Shown here one piece after another: positions 44,065-53,902 of a stretch of 64,000 nucleotides of DNA. The notes beneath the pieces were generated by a model, which worked only from the letters and a program-made list of their open reading frames with translations, was not told the DNA's origin and did no database searches. Numbering within the stretch: position 1 is the stretch's first letter; each line of letters starts with the position of its first letter. This DNA is from Prevotella sp. (GTDB taxonomy: Bacteria > Bacteroidota > Bacteroidia > Bacteroidales > Bacteroidaceae), in contig JAFZIL010000082.1 in the NCBI GenBank assembly GCA_017554385.1, positions 1 through 64,000 on the forward strand. Reading direction: 5' to 3'. A program made the position numbers and the translations under genes.

Positions 44065-45378
44065 TTAGAAAAGCTTTCTCAGGTCTTTCACTCTGACGGC
44101 TTTCTTCTCGTCGCTCACAGCCAGCGTTCCCTTTGGTACCAGACGCACCTTCGGTGTGACGAGTATCTCGTCCTTGAGCATACGGGTAATGGTCTTCTCC
44201 AGCTTCTGAAGTCGTGAATAGTCGTCGGTGAACATGCCTACCAGCTCCACGTCGACGGTCATCGTGTCGTTACCGTCCTTGGTTTCGAGCGTGATGAGAT
44301 AGTCGGTCGAAAGCTCCTTGAACTTCAGCAGTATCTTCTCAATCTGGATGGGGAAGATGTTCACACCCTTCAGAATCATCATGTCGTCGCTACGGCCTTG
44401 CAGGCGAGCGAGACGCTTGTGGTGGCGTCCGCAGGGACATTCGCCGGGCAGGATGCGGGTCAGGTCGCGGGTGCGATAACGTAGCAGAGGCATGGCCTCG
44501 CGGTTAATGGTGGTCAGTACCAGCTCGCCTAACTGTCCGTCGGGCACGGGTTCGAGTGTCACGGGATCAATGATTTCGACGATGAAGTAGTCCTCCCAGA
44601 TATGCAGTCCGTTCTGCTCCTGACATTCGAAGGCCACACCAGGTCCCATCATTTCTGAAATGCCATACGAGTTGTATGCCTTTACACCCAGGTTCTCCTC
44701 GATGCGCTTGCGTTGTTCCTCGCTGTGGGGTTCGGCACCAATGCATAGCACGCGCAGCTTCGTGTCGCGGCGAGGGTCACAGCCTTCCTGTTGCATCACC
44801 TCGTAGATGCGCGAGGCATACGAGGGGATGGCGTGGAGCACTGTCGTCCCGAAGTCACGGATGAATTTAATCTGTCTCGTGGTGTTGCCGGCAGCAGCAG
44901 GCACGGTGAGCATGCCTACCTTTTCTGCACCGTATTGAAAACCCAGCCCGGCAGTGAACATACCGTAACCGGCTGAGTTCTGGAATACGTCTTCAGGACG
45001 GCTGCCTACCATCCACAGACAGCGGGCCACGGCATTTGCCCACTCCTCAATGTCTTTCTGCGAGTGAAGCACTACGGTGGGATTGCCCGTCGTACCACTT
45101 GACGAGTGCAGACGCACACATTCTTTCATAGGTACGCACGCAAGGCCGAAGGGATAGTTCTCCCTGAGATCCTCTTTGGTGGTGAATGGCAATTTCTTTA
45201 CATCGTCGAGCGACTGGATGTCATCGGGCTTAATGCCCAGCTCGGCAAACCGTTTCTGGTAGAACTCCGAGTACATGCAGTGCTGCACGGTCTTTTTCAG
45301 ACGCTCCAACTGAAGTTTCTCCAGTTCCGGGCGGCTCATGGTCTCGAGCTCAGGATTGAAATAAGGTGAATAGCTCAT
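44065..45378 (-). CDS. Phenylacetate-CoA ligase family protein (PaaK type), copy 1
   Basis: The protein has 437 residues from ATG 45376-45378. It is an AMP-forming aryl-acid CoA ligase: the P-loop HSSSGTTGNPT is at about residues 91-101, YNSYGISEMMGPGVAFECQ binds AMP, and the C-terminal hinge has RLQGRSDDMMILKGVNIFPIQIEKIL. It should activate phenylacetate or an indole/aryl acid made from aromatic amino acids. It is about half-identical by eye to the ligase at 46636-47943. Confidence 0.93.
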   Translation of the reverse strand: MSYSPYFNPELETMSRPELEKLQLERLKKTVQHCMYSEFYQKRFAELGIKPDDIQSLDDVKKLPFTTKEDLRENYPFGLACVPMKECVRLHSSSGTTGNPTVVLHSQKDIEEWANAVARCLWMVGSRPEDVFQNSAGYGMFTAGLGFQYGAEKVGMLTVPAAAGNTTRQIKFIRDFGTTVLHAIPSYASRIYEVMQQEGCDPRRDTKLRVLCIGAEPHSEEQRKRIEENLGVKAYNSYGISEMMGPGVAFECQEQNGLHIWEDYFIVEIIDPVTLEPVPDGQLGELVLTTINREAMPLLRYRTRDLTRILPGECPCGRHHKRLARLQGRSDDMMILKGVNIFPIQIEKILLKFKELSTDYLITLETKDGNDTMTVDVELVGMFTDDYSRLQKLEKTITRMLKDEILVTPKVRLVPKGTLAVSDEKKAVRVKDLRKLF

Positions 45379-45423
45379 ATTCTTAAAAATGTTGTAAAAT
45401 GTCAAATTGTCGTTTTGCGCCCC

Positions 45424-45431
45424 CAAAGTTA
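45424..45431 (-). promoter_or_regulatory. -7 promoter element of the first PaaK gene
   Basis: The minus strand reads TAACTTTG, 45 bases upstream of the ATG. Confidence 0.6.
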
Positions 45432-45599
45432 GACATTTTTCTGTAATTGAGCAAACCTTTTGCGTTTTTTATTTGTTTTTTCTTGTTTTCTCAATCAAAC
45501 TGAGCAATGCCTTCGTCTGGTAAAGGCGGGAGACTGCGTGCAATTGTGTTAAATGTTGTTACAGTTTCCATTTGTCAGTCATAATCCATGATTATTTTG

Positions 45600-45607
45600 T
45601 AATTTTG
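45600..45607 (+). promoter_or_regulatory. -7 promoter element of the TraB/GumN gene
   Basis: TAATTTTG matches TAnnTTTG, 32 bases before the ATG at 45640. The 261-base gap 45379-45639 otherwise holds only the divergent ligase promoter. Confidence 0.6.
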
Positions 45608-45639
45608 CAACGAATTACCAACCTTAACAAGAATATAAG

Positions 45640-46545
45640 ATGAAGAAGATTCTATTCACCCTGGCGCTTGCTGCCATAGCCAGCCTGAGCGCCTCCGCAC
45701 AACTTTTGTACAAAATCAGTGGTAAGGGACTTACGGCTCCCTCCTACATTGTAGGCACTTATCATCTGGCTGATGCCTCGTTCGTCGACTCTATTCCTGG
45801 TATGCGTCAAGCTATGGCCGACTGTCAGCAGGTCTATGGCGAACTGATGATGAATGAATTGTTTGCTCCCGACAGCCTTGCCCTCTTGCAGCAGGCCATG
45901 ATGTTGCCAGGAGAGATGACGCTCGACAGCCTGCTTACTGCCGATGAGATGAACCGCGTGAATAGCTATATGAGAAAGACGATCGGTTTGGACATGACTA
46001 ATCCGCAGGTGGCTCAGCAGATGGGCAAGATGACCCCGCAAGCCTTGAGTCTTGTGTTTTCCATATTCAGTTATTTAAAGAAAGGCGAAAAGTTTGATCC
46101 GACGAACGGCTTTGATAACTATTTCCAAAAAGAAGCCCATGCTCAGGGAAAGACCGTAGGAGGACTGGAGACAATGGCTTTCCAGATAAAAGCCCTCTAT
46201 GAAGGAAAGTCGTTGGAACGACAGAAGGAACTGCTGATGTGTCAGGTAGACAACTCCGTGTTCATGGATGAGATGGCTGATCGCATTGTCAAAGCTTTCT
46301 ATGCACAGGACTTGGATGGCGTCAAGGAGGCTATGGACATGAAGCTCCATAACTCGTGCGACAACATGCCGGAAGAGGATGCCCAGCTCGTTGACAACCG
46401 CAATGCCGACTGGCTGACGAAGATGCCTGCCCTGATGGCACAGAAGCCTACGCTCTTTGCTGTGGGTGCGGCTCATCTGCCTGGAGAGAAAGGTGTGCTC
46501 AACCTGCTGCGTCAGGCAGGATATACTGTCGAGGGCGTCAAATGA
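45640..46545 (+). CDS. TraB/GumN family exported protein
   Basis: This 301-residue protein has a signal peptide (MKKILFTLALAAIASLSASA) and the TraB/GumN core. The N-terminal GTYHLAD holds the conserved GxxH motif, QGKTVGGLETMAFQ and the C-terminal TLFAVGAAHLPGEKGVLNLLRQAGYTV hold the second GxxH and Glu residues that form the erythromycin-esterase/TIKI-like metal site. The family includes proteases such as TIKI; the target here is unknown. It is a single-gene unit ending at a strong terminator. Confidence 0.9.
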   Translation: MKKILFTLALAAIASLSASAQLLYKISGKGLTAPSYIVGTYHLADASFVDSIPGMRQAMADCQQVYGELMMNELFAPDSLALLQQAMMLPGEMTLDSLLTADEMNRVNSYMRKTIGLDMTNPQVAQQMGKMTPQALSLVFSIFSYLKKGEKFDPTNGFDNYFQKEAHAQGKTVGGLETMAFQIKALYEGKSLERQKELLMCQVDNSVFMDEMADRIVKAFYAQDLDGVKEAMDMKLHNSCDNMPEEDAQLVDNRNADWLTKMPALMAQKPTLFAVGAAHLPGEKGVLNLLRQAGYTVEGVK

Positions 46546-46586
46546 GCGCTCAAGCGTCTTCTCGCAGGAACTGAACTATACAAAAG

Positions 46587-46624
46587 AAGCCTCCCTTCAC
46601 TGTTAGGTGTGGGAGGCTTTTTTT
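46587..46624 (+). terminator. Intrinsic terminator of the TraB/GumN gene
   Basis: AAGCCTCCC (46587-46595) pairs with GGGAGGCTT (46611-46619) and is followed by a run of T to 46624. It is bidirectional with the convergent ligase gene ending at 46636. Confidence 0.85.
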
Positions 46625-46635
46625 GCAATGCTTGG

Positions 46636-47943
46636 TCAAAGTTTTCGCTTGTCGATGACGTGTGCGCTCTTTCCCTGACTGCGTTCGATGGTGTTGGGAG
46701 CCTTCAGCTGTACCTTGGCGGCGATGCTGAGCACGCTCTTCAGCTTCGAGGCAAGCTTCTTCTCGAGTTCGGCCACGGCGGCAGGCGTGTCGAAGGTCGA
46801 GGTGAACACCTCCTGGCGCAACTCTACCTGCACCTGCAGCGTGTCGAGGTTGTTCACGCGGTCTACAACGAGCATGTAGCGCGGAGCAAACTCCTTCATC
46901 GAGAGTACAACGCTCTCGACCTGCGACGGGAACACGTTGATACCGCGGATGATGAGCATATCGTCAGAACGGCCCTCAATGCGACCCATGCGGATGCTGG
47001 TGCGACCGCAGTCACACTGTCCCTCCATGAGGCTGCAGAGGTCGCGGGTGCGATAGCGCAACACGGGCATGCCTTCCTTGGTCAGTGTGGTGAACACCAA
47101 CTCACCTTGCTGTCCGTTGGGCACAGGCTCAAGGGTGACGGGGTTGATGATCTCGGGATAGAAATGGTCCTCGCAGATGTGTGAGCCATGCTGCATCTGA
47201 CACTCGTAGCTCACCGAGGGTCCCATGACTTCGGAGAGTCCGTAGATGTTGTAGCCTTTCAGGCCGAGGCGCTCCTCAATCTCCTTTCGCATGCTCTCCG
47301 TCCACGGCTCGGCACCGAAGGCGCCCACGCGCAGCTTGATCTGATCTTTGGTGATGCCCATCTTGTCCATGGTCTCGGCCAGGTAAAGGGCGTAGGATGG
47401 CGTACAGGCAATGCCCGTGATGCCAAGGTCGCGGATAAGCTTCAGGTGCTTCTCGGTGTTGCCCGTACCTGCAGGAATGACGCTGGCTCCAAGATGCTCC
47501 ACGCCATAGTGGGCACCAAGACCGCCAGTGAACAATCCATAGCCGTAGGCCACTGAGAAGGTGTCATCGCGCGTCACGCCGTATGCGGTCAGACAGCGTG
47601 CCATACACTCGCTCCAAACGCCTATGTCCTTACGGGTGTAGCCTACGATGGTGGGGTTACCCGTGGTGCCCGATGAGGCGTGTACGCGGATAATCTCGCT
47701 CTTAGGAGCTGCCTGCAGGCCGAAGGGATAGTTGTCGCGCAGGTCCTTCTTCGTGGTGAAGGGCAGCTTGCGGATGTCCTCGATGGTCTGGATGTCGTCA
47801 GGACGGATGTCCAGTTCCTGCAGTTTGTTACGGTAGAAAGGCACGTTGTGGTAGACGTACTCAACGATTTTGTGGAGTCGCTTGCCCTGAAGGGCACTCA
47901 TCTCGTCGCGACTCATACACTCTTTGTTTGGATTCCAAATCAT
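46636..47943 (-). CDS. Phenylacetate-CoA ligase family protein (PaaK type), copy 2
   Basis: The 435-residue ligase has HASSGTTGNPTIVGYT (P-loop), VAYGYGLFTGGLGAHYG, YNIYGLSEVMGPSVSYECQ and IEGRSDDMLIIRGINVFPSQVESV. It is similar along its full length to copy 1, so the pair is probably an old duplication with different acid preferences. It is followed by the convergent terminator and preceded by the GH105 gene with 25 bases between stop and start. Confidence 0.93.
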   Translation of the reverse strand: MIWNPNKECMSRDEMSALQGKRLHKIVEYVYHNVPFYRNKLQELDIRPDDIQTIEDIRKLPFTTKKDLRDNYPFGLQAAPKSEIIRVHASSGTTGNPTIVGYTRKDIGVWSECMARCLTAYGVTRDDTFSVAYGYGLFTGGLGAHYGVEHLGASVIPAGTGNTEKHLKLIRDLGITGIACTPSYALYLAETMDKMGITKDQIKLRVGAFGAEPWTESMRKEIEERLGLKGYNIYGLSEVMGPSVSYECQMQHGSHICEDHFYPEIINPVTLEPVPNGQQGELVFTTLTKEGMPVLRYRTRDLCSLMEGQCDCGRTSIRMGRIEGRSDDMLIIRGINVFPSQVESVVLSMKEFAPRYMLVVDRVNNLDTLQVQVELRQEVFTSTFDTPAAVAELEKKLASKLKSVLSIAAKVQLKAPNTIERSQGKSAHVIDKRKL

Positions 47944-47968
47944 TGTAAAGTCTAAAGTTTATTGTGAA

Positions 47969-49141
47969 TTATTGGTTCTGTTTCAATAGCTTGTAGTATT
48001 CTGCCGCTCCGAGCAGGAAACAGCCTGTGCCGTAGTCCTCGAAGTCGGGAATCTTCGTGTAGCTCAACGGCTGACCGGCCGAGGGATCCTTGCCTGTGCC
48101 CTGCATCCAGCCTAAGAATCCGTCGGGGTGGACGGCATCGCGAACCATTGCCGTCCAGGCACGGTCGCAAGCAGGCCGGTAGACGTCGGCCTTGAGATAT
48201 CCCTTCTGTATGCCCCATGCCATGCCGTAGAGGAAGAGGGCTGTGCCCGAGGTCTCTTTCATGGCATAGTTGGTCGAAACGAGACTGGGGTTCCAGAAAC
48301 CATCCTCGCGCTGACATTTCAGCAGCGCTGCCGACATGAGCACGAAGTCACGCTTCAGCTGCTTGTAGACCTTGTCCTTGGGCGACGTGTAGTTCATGCA
48401 GCGCACCAGTGCAGCATAGACCCATCCGTTGCCTCGGCTCCAATAGCACTGCTGCCCGTCTGGCTCCTTGTAGGGCGGCACGTAGTCCTTGTCACGCCAC
48501 CACAGTCCTTCCTTCACGTTGAAGAGTCCTCCGGCCAGGGTGTCGCGGCTCCAGGTGTACATCTTCATGGCGTGGTCTATGTAGCGGTGGTCACCCGTGA
48601 TCTTTGACATCTGGAAATAGATGGGCATGCCCATCTGAATGGCGTCTATCCAAGTCCACCAGCCATAGAGCGAGCTGAGGATGGTCTGGGTCTTCTGGTT
48701 GGTACCGCTCTTTTTGTTCGGCGTCACCATCTGTTGTTCCAGGTTCTCCTTCACGTGGACAATCTTCTCTTCGCCTCCGCTCTGTATGTAGCGCTCCAGA
48801 TAGGTCTGCGCACAGCACTGGTCGTCGGCATCGTTGGTGCCGATGCCATTGCGCGGTGTCCACTGATGGAAGGAAGCCCAACGGTCGGTATAGTCGATGT
48901 AGCGTTGCTGCGGGTCTATCTCGTAGAGCGTCATCAGTCCCTCGTAGTAGACGGCACGCGTCCACAGGCTCGAAGGCCTGATACGGTTTACGTTGGTAGG
49001 CACCGTCGGGTCTTCGTACTTGGCCATGAAGTAGTCGTTGGCACGTTGGGCCACACTCAGCACATCACTGGCCTTGGTCTGTGCGAAAGAGGTGACCGAT
49101 GTCGCGGACATGCACAGAAATATGAGAAAATGTTTTAACAT
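47969..49141 (-). CDS. GH105 unsaturated rhamnogalacturonyl hydrolase-like enzyme
   Basis: The protein has 390 residues from ATG 49139-49141, where a signal peptide (MLKHFLIFLCMSATSVTSFA) begins. The alpha/alpha-barrel GH88/105 pattern is present: RIRPSSLWTRAVYYEG, YGWWTWIDAIQMGMPIYFQMSKITGD with the catalytic Asp, CYWSRGNGWVYAALVR, EDGFWNPSL and ETSGTALFLYGMAWGI. It would remove unsaturated uronic acid from pectin fragments in the periplasm. It is not in an evident pectin locus. Confidence 0.9.
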   Translation of the reverse strand: MLKHFLIFLCMSATSVTSFAQTKASDVLSVAQRANDYFMAKYEDPTVPTNVNRIRPSSLWTRAVYYEGLMTLYEIDPQQRYIDYTDRWASFHQWTPRNGIGTNDADDQCCAQTYLERYIQSGGEEKIVHVKENLEQQMVTPNKKSGTNQKTQTILSSLYGWWTWIDAIQMGMPIYFQMSKITGDHRYIDHAMKMYTWSRDTLAGGLFNVKEGLWWRDKDYVPPYKEPDGQQCYWSRGNGWVYAALVRCMNYTSPKDKVYKQLKRDFVLMSAALLKCQREDGFWNPSLVSTNYAMKETSGTALFLYGMAWGIQKGYLKADVYRPACDRAWTAMVRDAVHPDGFLGWMQGTGKDPSAGQPLSYTKIPDFEDYGTGCFLLGAAEYYKLLKQNQ

Positions 49142-49169
49142 AATGCTGGCTTGCTTGTAATTTTGGTGA

Positions 49170-49177
49170 CAAAGGTA
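49170..49177 (-). promoter_or_regulatory. -7 promoter element of the GH105 gene
   Basis: The minus strand reads TACCTTTG, 28 bases before the ATG; it is divergent from the C10 protease promoter. Confidence 0.6.
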
Positions 49178-49220
49178 CAAAATAATTATCAAAACATCGT
49201 TCCATTTCATATTTTTTTTG

Positions 49221-49228
49221 TAACTTTG
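49221..49228 (+). promoter_or_regulatory. -7 promoter element of the C10 protease gene
   Basis: TAACTTTG follows a run of T and lies 32 bases before the ATG at 49261. Confidence 0.65.
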
Positions 49229-49260
49229 CAACCAAAATGCTATTAACTAAGAACCGAAAT

Positions 49261-52155
49261 ATGAAAATCAGACTAACTTTGGCCGCCTTCTTTGTTGGTG
49301 CAGCTATGATTGTCAGTGCAAATCCCATCACCAGATCGCAGGCTCGCGTCGTGGCCCAGGAGCTGGTGGGCATTCACGATCTGCAGTCGGACGAAGTGCC
49401 TATTTCACCTTATTATATATTCTCACGTGGCGAAGGCAAGGGCTTCGTCATCGTGTCGGGCGACGATACTACCGCTCCCATCCTCGGCTATACCGAACAG
49501 GGTGACTATGACTCCGAGCAGCTACCCGACCAGCTGAAGGGCATGCTGAAGACCTGGGGCAAGAATATTGCCGAGGTGCAGGCCCGCAAGGTGGCTCCCG
49601 CTCCGTCCATGCGGAAAGCACGTGCAAGAGCCATTGCCGACTACAAGCAGGACTGGCAGAACGTGCCGGCATTAGTGAAAACCCACTGGCACCAGTCCAC
49701 GCCATACAACAACCTGGCTCCCGTGAAGCCGGGAAAGGGACGCTGCATGACGGGCTGTGTGGCTACGGCCGGTGCGCAGGTGTCCTACTATTTCCGCAAG
49801 GACTGCAACACCGAGCTGCAATACAACACACCTACCTACGACTATGGAACACCCATTACTGTTTCGCTTCCCAAGGGCAAACCCATTAACTGGAACCTGA
49901 TGAAGCTCAGCGGTACTGGCTCAGCCAAGCAAGACAGTGCCGTGGCCGTCCTGATGTATGCCCTTGGCACATCGGCATGGCTGACCTATGGCGACGGCGA
50001 CGGCACAGCCACCAGTGGCTACAACAGCAACATGGGCGATGCCATGAAAGGCCAGTTAGGACTGAACTACGAACACCGCTATAAGGACGACATGACTGAG
50101 AAAACCTGGGAGACGCTCATCTACAACAACCTGAAGACAGGGCGCCCCATGCTCTACTCAGGCTATAAGGACGAAGAGACGGGCGGCCACTCCGTGGTGC
50201 TCGACGGCTATCAGGCCAGCACGGGACTCTACCACTTCAACTTCGGATGGGGCGGACAGGGCGACGGATGGTACACCGTTGACAACGAAAGAGGCATGAA
50301 CGGCTTCAACCAGTACATGGATCTGGTCTACAACATCACGCCACTGCGTCAGAACCTTGCAGGACAGCTTCAGGTAGAGACCGTCTATCACAAGGCGCCC
50401 ACGACGGTGAACGTGCATGTAGAGAACAATGGCACGCTCGACTATTCCGGCTTCCAGCTGTTTGTCAACAATAAAGCCCAGCTGCCTACGGGACAGCCTT
50501 CGGGCAAGGACGAGACCCTGGTGGTGGCATCGGGCGCATCGGCCGACCTGACGCTTACGATGAACAACACTACGCAGAAAGAACAGGTCTACCTGTTCCT
50601 CTGCGACAAGAACAAGAATGTCATAGACTCGTGCCATGTCGGCGTGACGCCTACCGTGGCCGACCTCAGCCTGAGCTCCATCACCGTGGATGCCAGCGAC
50701 GAGATTCACTCAGAGGCGGGATATGACTTCCAGGTGGTCAACAATACGTCGGTCAACATCACCGCTACGCTGACCAATGGCGATGCAGGAACCTTCTGCA
50801 TGCCCGCCCTTCAGTGCTACCTCTATAAATACAACGCTGCCACCAATGAGTGGGAACGCGGAACGGGACGTGTCGTGAACAACCTGACCTTCGAGAAGGG
50901 ACAGACCCAGGAGGCCGTGTTCGCTTTCACCTATCTTGAGGAGGGAGCACTCTACAAAGCCAGCATGAACACCACCGTGAGGGCAACCGAGAATACCGAG
51001 CTGACCCTGGCTACCGACAAGAGCGAAGTGTTCTTCGTGGTGAGAGCCTCTGACCTGACCATGACGACTGACGGTCGCACAGCTACCGTGAGCGGACGCT
51101 GGAATGAAGCCCTGTTCCGCCAGAAGGCAACCGATGCCACCGTCTGCTCCTACGATATTACAGGGCTGACACAGCTCAACTCGCAGCCCGTCGCAGCCAA
51201 TCCCAATGCGGTGTTCTATGCGAAGGCCGAAGATACTGAGTGGCTGAAATACGACAATGTGGTGGTGGGCGACCGCTGCCAGCACCTTGTGGTCACCTCG
51301 GATGCAGAGTTCATGCCCATGAAGGCGTTCACCGCAGCAAAGGCCTCGTTCGTCCTGACCAGCGTCCGCACCGACCTGTGGCAGGGCACGCTTGTTCCCT
51401 TTGCAGTGAAAGCACCCTATGGCATGCAGGTGAAGAAAGCTGTAAGCTATGACCGAAACACTATTGAGCACGAATATGTGGACTTGGTCGACGCCATGTC
51501 GGTGATCATCTACCTCAGTGGTCATAAAGCCCTCAACACCCTTGAAGGCGAGGAGACCGCCATCTCGGCAGGCAGCACCGAACTGAGCATGTTCGACGGC
51601 CTGTTGCGCGCATCGACACTCATCACTGCGCTTAACGAGGAAGAAAAGCCCTGGGCTCTCGGCGAGATGGTAGGCCTGCTCTACTATCTTGAGTCCGACC
51701 AGACACAGATAGAACCGTTCCAGCCTGTGCTGATCAATGCTCCATACGCCCGTATGCGCACCACCAGCGAGACACAGGTCGACAAAGCCTACTGCACACT
51801 GGCCGAAGCCATCAATGCTGCCTACGAAGCCATCGCCTCGCATCCGGCAGCATCGCAGCAGGCACTGGAGGCCCTGCAGGCAGTAATGAAGGAGGCCGAG
51901 GACATGCTGACCTACCGTAGCCAGGACCAGTCGGATGGCATCATCGCCCAAGCCAACACGCTGAAGGATGCCGTCAATGCTTTTCTGAATGCTTCTGTCG
52001 ACGGCATCTACGTTCAGTCGCACGATGAGTCTTCAGCCTCAGTTCCAACACGCTATTTTAATCTTTCCGGCCAACGCCTCAGCCAGCGGTCATCGCGAGG
52101 CATCACGGTCGTGGTCGACAAGGAAGGAAAAGCCCGTAAACAGTTTGTCAGATAA
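49261..52155 (+). CDS. C10 (streptopain/interpain-type) cysteine protease with C-terminal sorting-like tail
   Basis: The protein has 964 residues from ATG 49261, with a signal peptide (LTLAAFFVGAAMIVSA) and a propeptide to about 130. The peptidase domain (about 150-355) has the nucleophile Cys in GRCMTGCVATAGAQVSYYF, the catalytic His in GGHSVVLDGYQ and FNFGWGGQGDGWYTV. Several Ig-like beta modules follow, and the end (TRYFNLSGQRLSQRSSRGITVVVD) resembles Prevotella T9SS-type sorting ends. C10 members of Prevotella and Porphyromonas (interpain A, periodontain) degrade host proteins. A histidine kinase follows by 38 bases. Confidence 0.93.
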   Translation: MKIRLTLAAFFVGAAMIVSANPITRSQARVVAQELVGIHDLQSDEVPISPYYIFSRGEGKGFVIVSGDDTTAPILGYTEQGDYDSEQLPDQLKGMLKTWGKNIAEVQARKVAPAPSMRKARARAIADYKQDWQNVPALVKTHWHQSTPYNNLAPVKPGKGRCMTGCVATAGAQVSYYFRKDCNTELQYNTPTYDYGTPITVSLPKGKPINWNLMKLSGTGSAKQDSAVAVLMYALGTSAWLTYGDGDGTATSGYNSNMGDAMKGQLGLNYEHRYKDDMTEKTWETLIYNNLKTGRPMLYSGYKDEETGGHSVVLDGYQASTGLYHFNFGWGGQGDGWYTVDNERGMNGFNQYMDLVYNITPLRQNLAGQLQVETVYHKAPTTVNVHVENNGTLDYSGFQLFVNNKAQLPTGQPSGKDETLVVASGASADLTLTMNNTTQKEQVYLFLCDKNKNVIDSCHVGVTPTVADLSLSSITVDASDEIHSEAGYDFQVVNNTSVNITATLTNGDAGTFCMPALQCYLYKYNAATNEWERGTGRVVNNLTFEKGQTQEAVFAFTYLEEGALYKASMNTTVRATENTELTLATDKSEVFFVVRASDLTMTTDGRTATVSGRWNEALFRQKATDATVCSYDITGLTQLNSQPVAANPNAVFYAKAEDTEWLKYDNVVVGDRCQHLVVTSDAEFMPMKAFTAAKASFVLTSVRTDLWQGTLVPFAVKAPYGMQVKKAVSYDRNTIEHEYVDLVDAMSVIIYLSGHKALNTLEGEETAISAGSTELSMFDGLLRASTLITALNEEEKPWALGEMVGLLYYLESDQTQIEPFQPVLINAPYARMRTTSETQVDKAYCTLAEAINAAYEAIASHPAASQQALEALQAVMKEAEDMLTYRSQDQSDGIIAQANTLKDAVNAFLNASVDGIYVQSHDESSASVPTRYFNLSGQRLSQRSSRGITVVVDKEGKARKQFVR

Positions 52156-52193
52156 TCATCCATGCACCCCATATCATATCTTCAACCATTCCT

Positions 52194-53873
52194 ATGACAA
52201 AGCAACCATACCATTTCCACAGCCTGTCGCTGCTGCTGATACTTCTCAGCATGCTGAGCGTCGGACCGAAGGTCCTTGCCATACCCCGTGGCGAAGATGC
52301 CAGCTCCAAGGATAAGCTGCTCATTGTCGGCCTGGATGCCGACTATGCGCCCTTGGAATATGTCGACGATAAAGGCAATGCCCACGGCTACGACGTAGAG
52401 TTTACCAATGTCCTCATGAAGCGACTGGGGCGTAAGTTCACCTTTGCCCCCAACAAATGGGAGAACATTGCGGGCGACGTGCTCCACGGACGTGTTGACC
52501 TGGCCATGATGATCTATTCGCCCTACCGCAAGGACAGTACCAACTACTCGAGGGCCGTCTTCCGACTCTATTACCAGGTGGTCTACAGAAAGAGCGACGA
52601 GGATACCTTCAACTTCCGTAACCTGAAGGGTAAGCATATTGCCCACATGAGGTCGCGCCCTATCGGTCTGATGCTCGAACAGGAGCAGGCCACCGGCACC
52701 CATGTGACCGACCTCGCCCAAGCCTTCATCGACCTTGAAAAGGGCAAGTACGATGCCGTCATCTGCTTCCGTTACCAGGCCCGCTACATCATTTCCCATT
52801 ACGGCTTGCAGGACCTCATCACCGAGGACCTGTCGCTCCAGCCGCGTGAGTACTGCTACGTCAGCCCCAGCAAGCAGCTCATCGATGCCATCAACGCAGA
52901 GCTGAAGAAAATGGAAAAGGAGGGAATCATTGACGACATCTACGGTAAGGAAATCAAATCGCAGTTCGGACGCATCGAGATTCCCAACTGGGTATGGATC
53001 CTGTTGGGCTCGCTGGTATCACTGCTCCTGCTTATACTCGCTATCATCTATCATCGCTCCAACGTCAAGCTGACGGCAGAGCACCAGAAGCTGGCCGATG
53101 CCTACGACCAGCTGGCCGAGAAGAACAGTGCACTTGTCACTGCCAACGAACGGGCCGAGGAGTCGTCGCGCATGAAGACGGCCTTCATCCAGCAGATCTC
53201 CCACGAGATACGCACACCGCTGAACATCCTGAACGGCTTCACGCAGATACTGACTAATCAGGAGATGGAGCTTAATGATGAAGAACGGAAGGATATCAGC
53301 CAGCGCATCAACGCCAGCACACAGCGCATTACAGGTCTTGTCAACAAGATGCTGGAGCTCTCGGAGGCCAGCAGCCAGACCTTCATTCCGCTCATTGACA
53401 AGGTCAACGTAGAGCAGATTGTGAATCAGGCCGTCAAGGAGTCGGGCATTACCGAAGTAAACCATATCGCATTCCGTTTGCAGATGGACGAAAGGGTTAG
53501 TCAGATTCTGCTGCAAACCAACCTTCGGCAGGCTGCACGCTCATTGGTGCTTCTGCTCGACAATGCCCAGAAGTTCACCAAGGGAGGCGAGGTGCGGCTC
53601 CTTGTCAGCAAGAAGCGTGCAGAGCCTACCGCCGACGGTCCATCGATTCCCTATGTAGAGTTTGTGGTGGAAGATACGGGTATCGGCATACCTAAGGAAA
53701 AAGCCGAAGAAATCTTCGACGCCTTCCTACAGCTCGACGACTATTACGACGGTACCGGCATAGGCCTTACGGTGGCTCGTTCCGTGGCACGCAGACTTGG
53801 CGGCGATATTCGTCTCGACACCACATATACGGATGGTGCCCGATTCATCATGAGGCTACCTATTAGCTGTTGA
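52194..53873 (+). CDS. Histidine kinase with periplasmic solute-binding sensor
   Basis: The 559-residue protein has a signal peptide/N-terminal helix, a type 3 solute-binding-protein sensor (about 45-250: LIVGLDADYAPLEYVDDKGNAHGYDVEFTNVL, VDLAMMIYSPYRKDS, GKYDAVICFRY), one membrane helix (WVWILLGSLVSLLLLILAIIY), a HisKA H-box (FIQQISHEIRTPLNIL) and an HATPase (LLDNAQKFTKGGEV, VEDTGIGIPKEKAEEI, GTGIGLTVARSVARRLGG). No receiver domain or neighbouring response regulator is seen. The sensor suggests amino-acid or similar ligand detection. Confidence 0.93.
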   Translation: MTKQPYHFHSLSLLLILLSMLSVGPKVLAIPRGEDASSKDKLLIVGLDADYAPLEYVDDKGNAHGYDVEFTNVLMKRLGRKFTFAPNKWENIAGDVLHGRVDLAMMIYSPYRKDSTNYSRAVFRLYYQVVYRKSDEDTFNFRNLKGKHIAHMRSRPIGLMLEQEQATGTHVTDLAQAFIDLEKGKYDAVICFRYQARYIISHYGLQDLITEDLSLQPREYCYVSPSKQLIDAINAELKKMEKEGIIDDIYGKEIKSQFGRIEIPNWVWILLGSLVSLLLLILAIIYHRSNVKLTAEHQKLADAYDQLAEKNSALVTANERAEESSRMKTAFIQQISHEIRTPLNILNGFTQILTNQEMELNDEERKDISQRINASTQRITGLVNKMLELSEASSQTFIPLIDKVNVEQIVNQAVKESGITEVNHIAFRLQMDERVSQILLQTNLRQAARSLVLLLDNAQKFTKGGEVRLLVSKKRAEPTADGPSIPYVEFVVEDTGIGIPKEKAEEIFDAFLQLDDYYDGTGIGLTVARSVARRLGGDIRLDTTYTDGARFIMRLPISC

Positions 53874-53902
53874 TAGAATATATTGTATTTGCAACGTGCT
53901 TC

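Noticed and set aside
50710..52023. Long minus-strand open frame inside the C10 protease gene
   Set aside because: It is fully antisense to a well-supported gene, has no domain signature and follows the codon shadow of the real frame.
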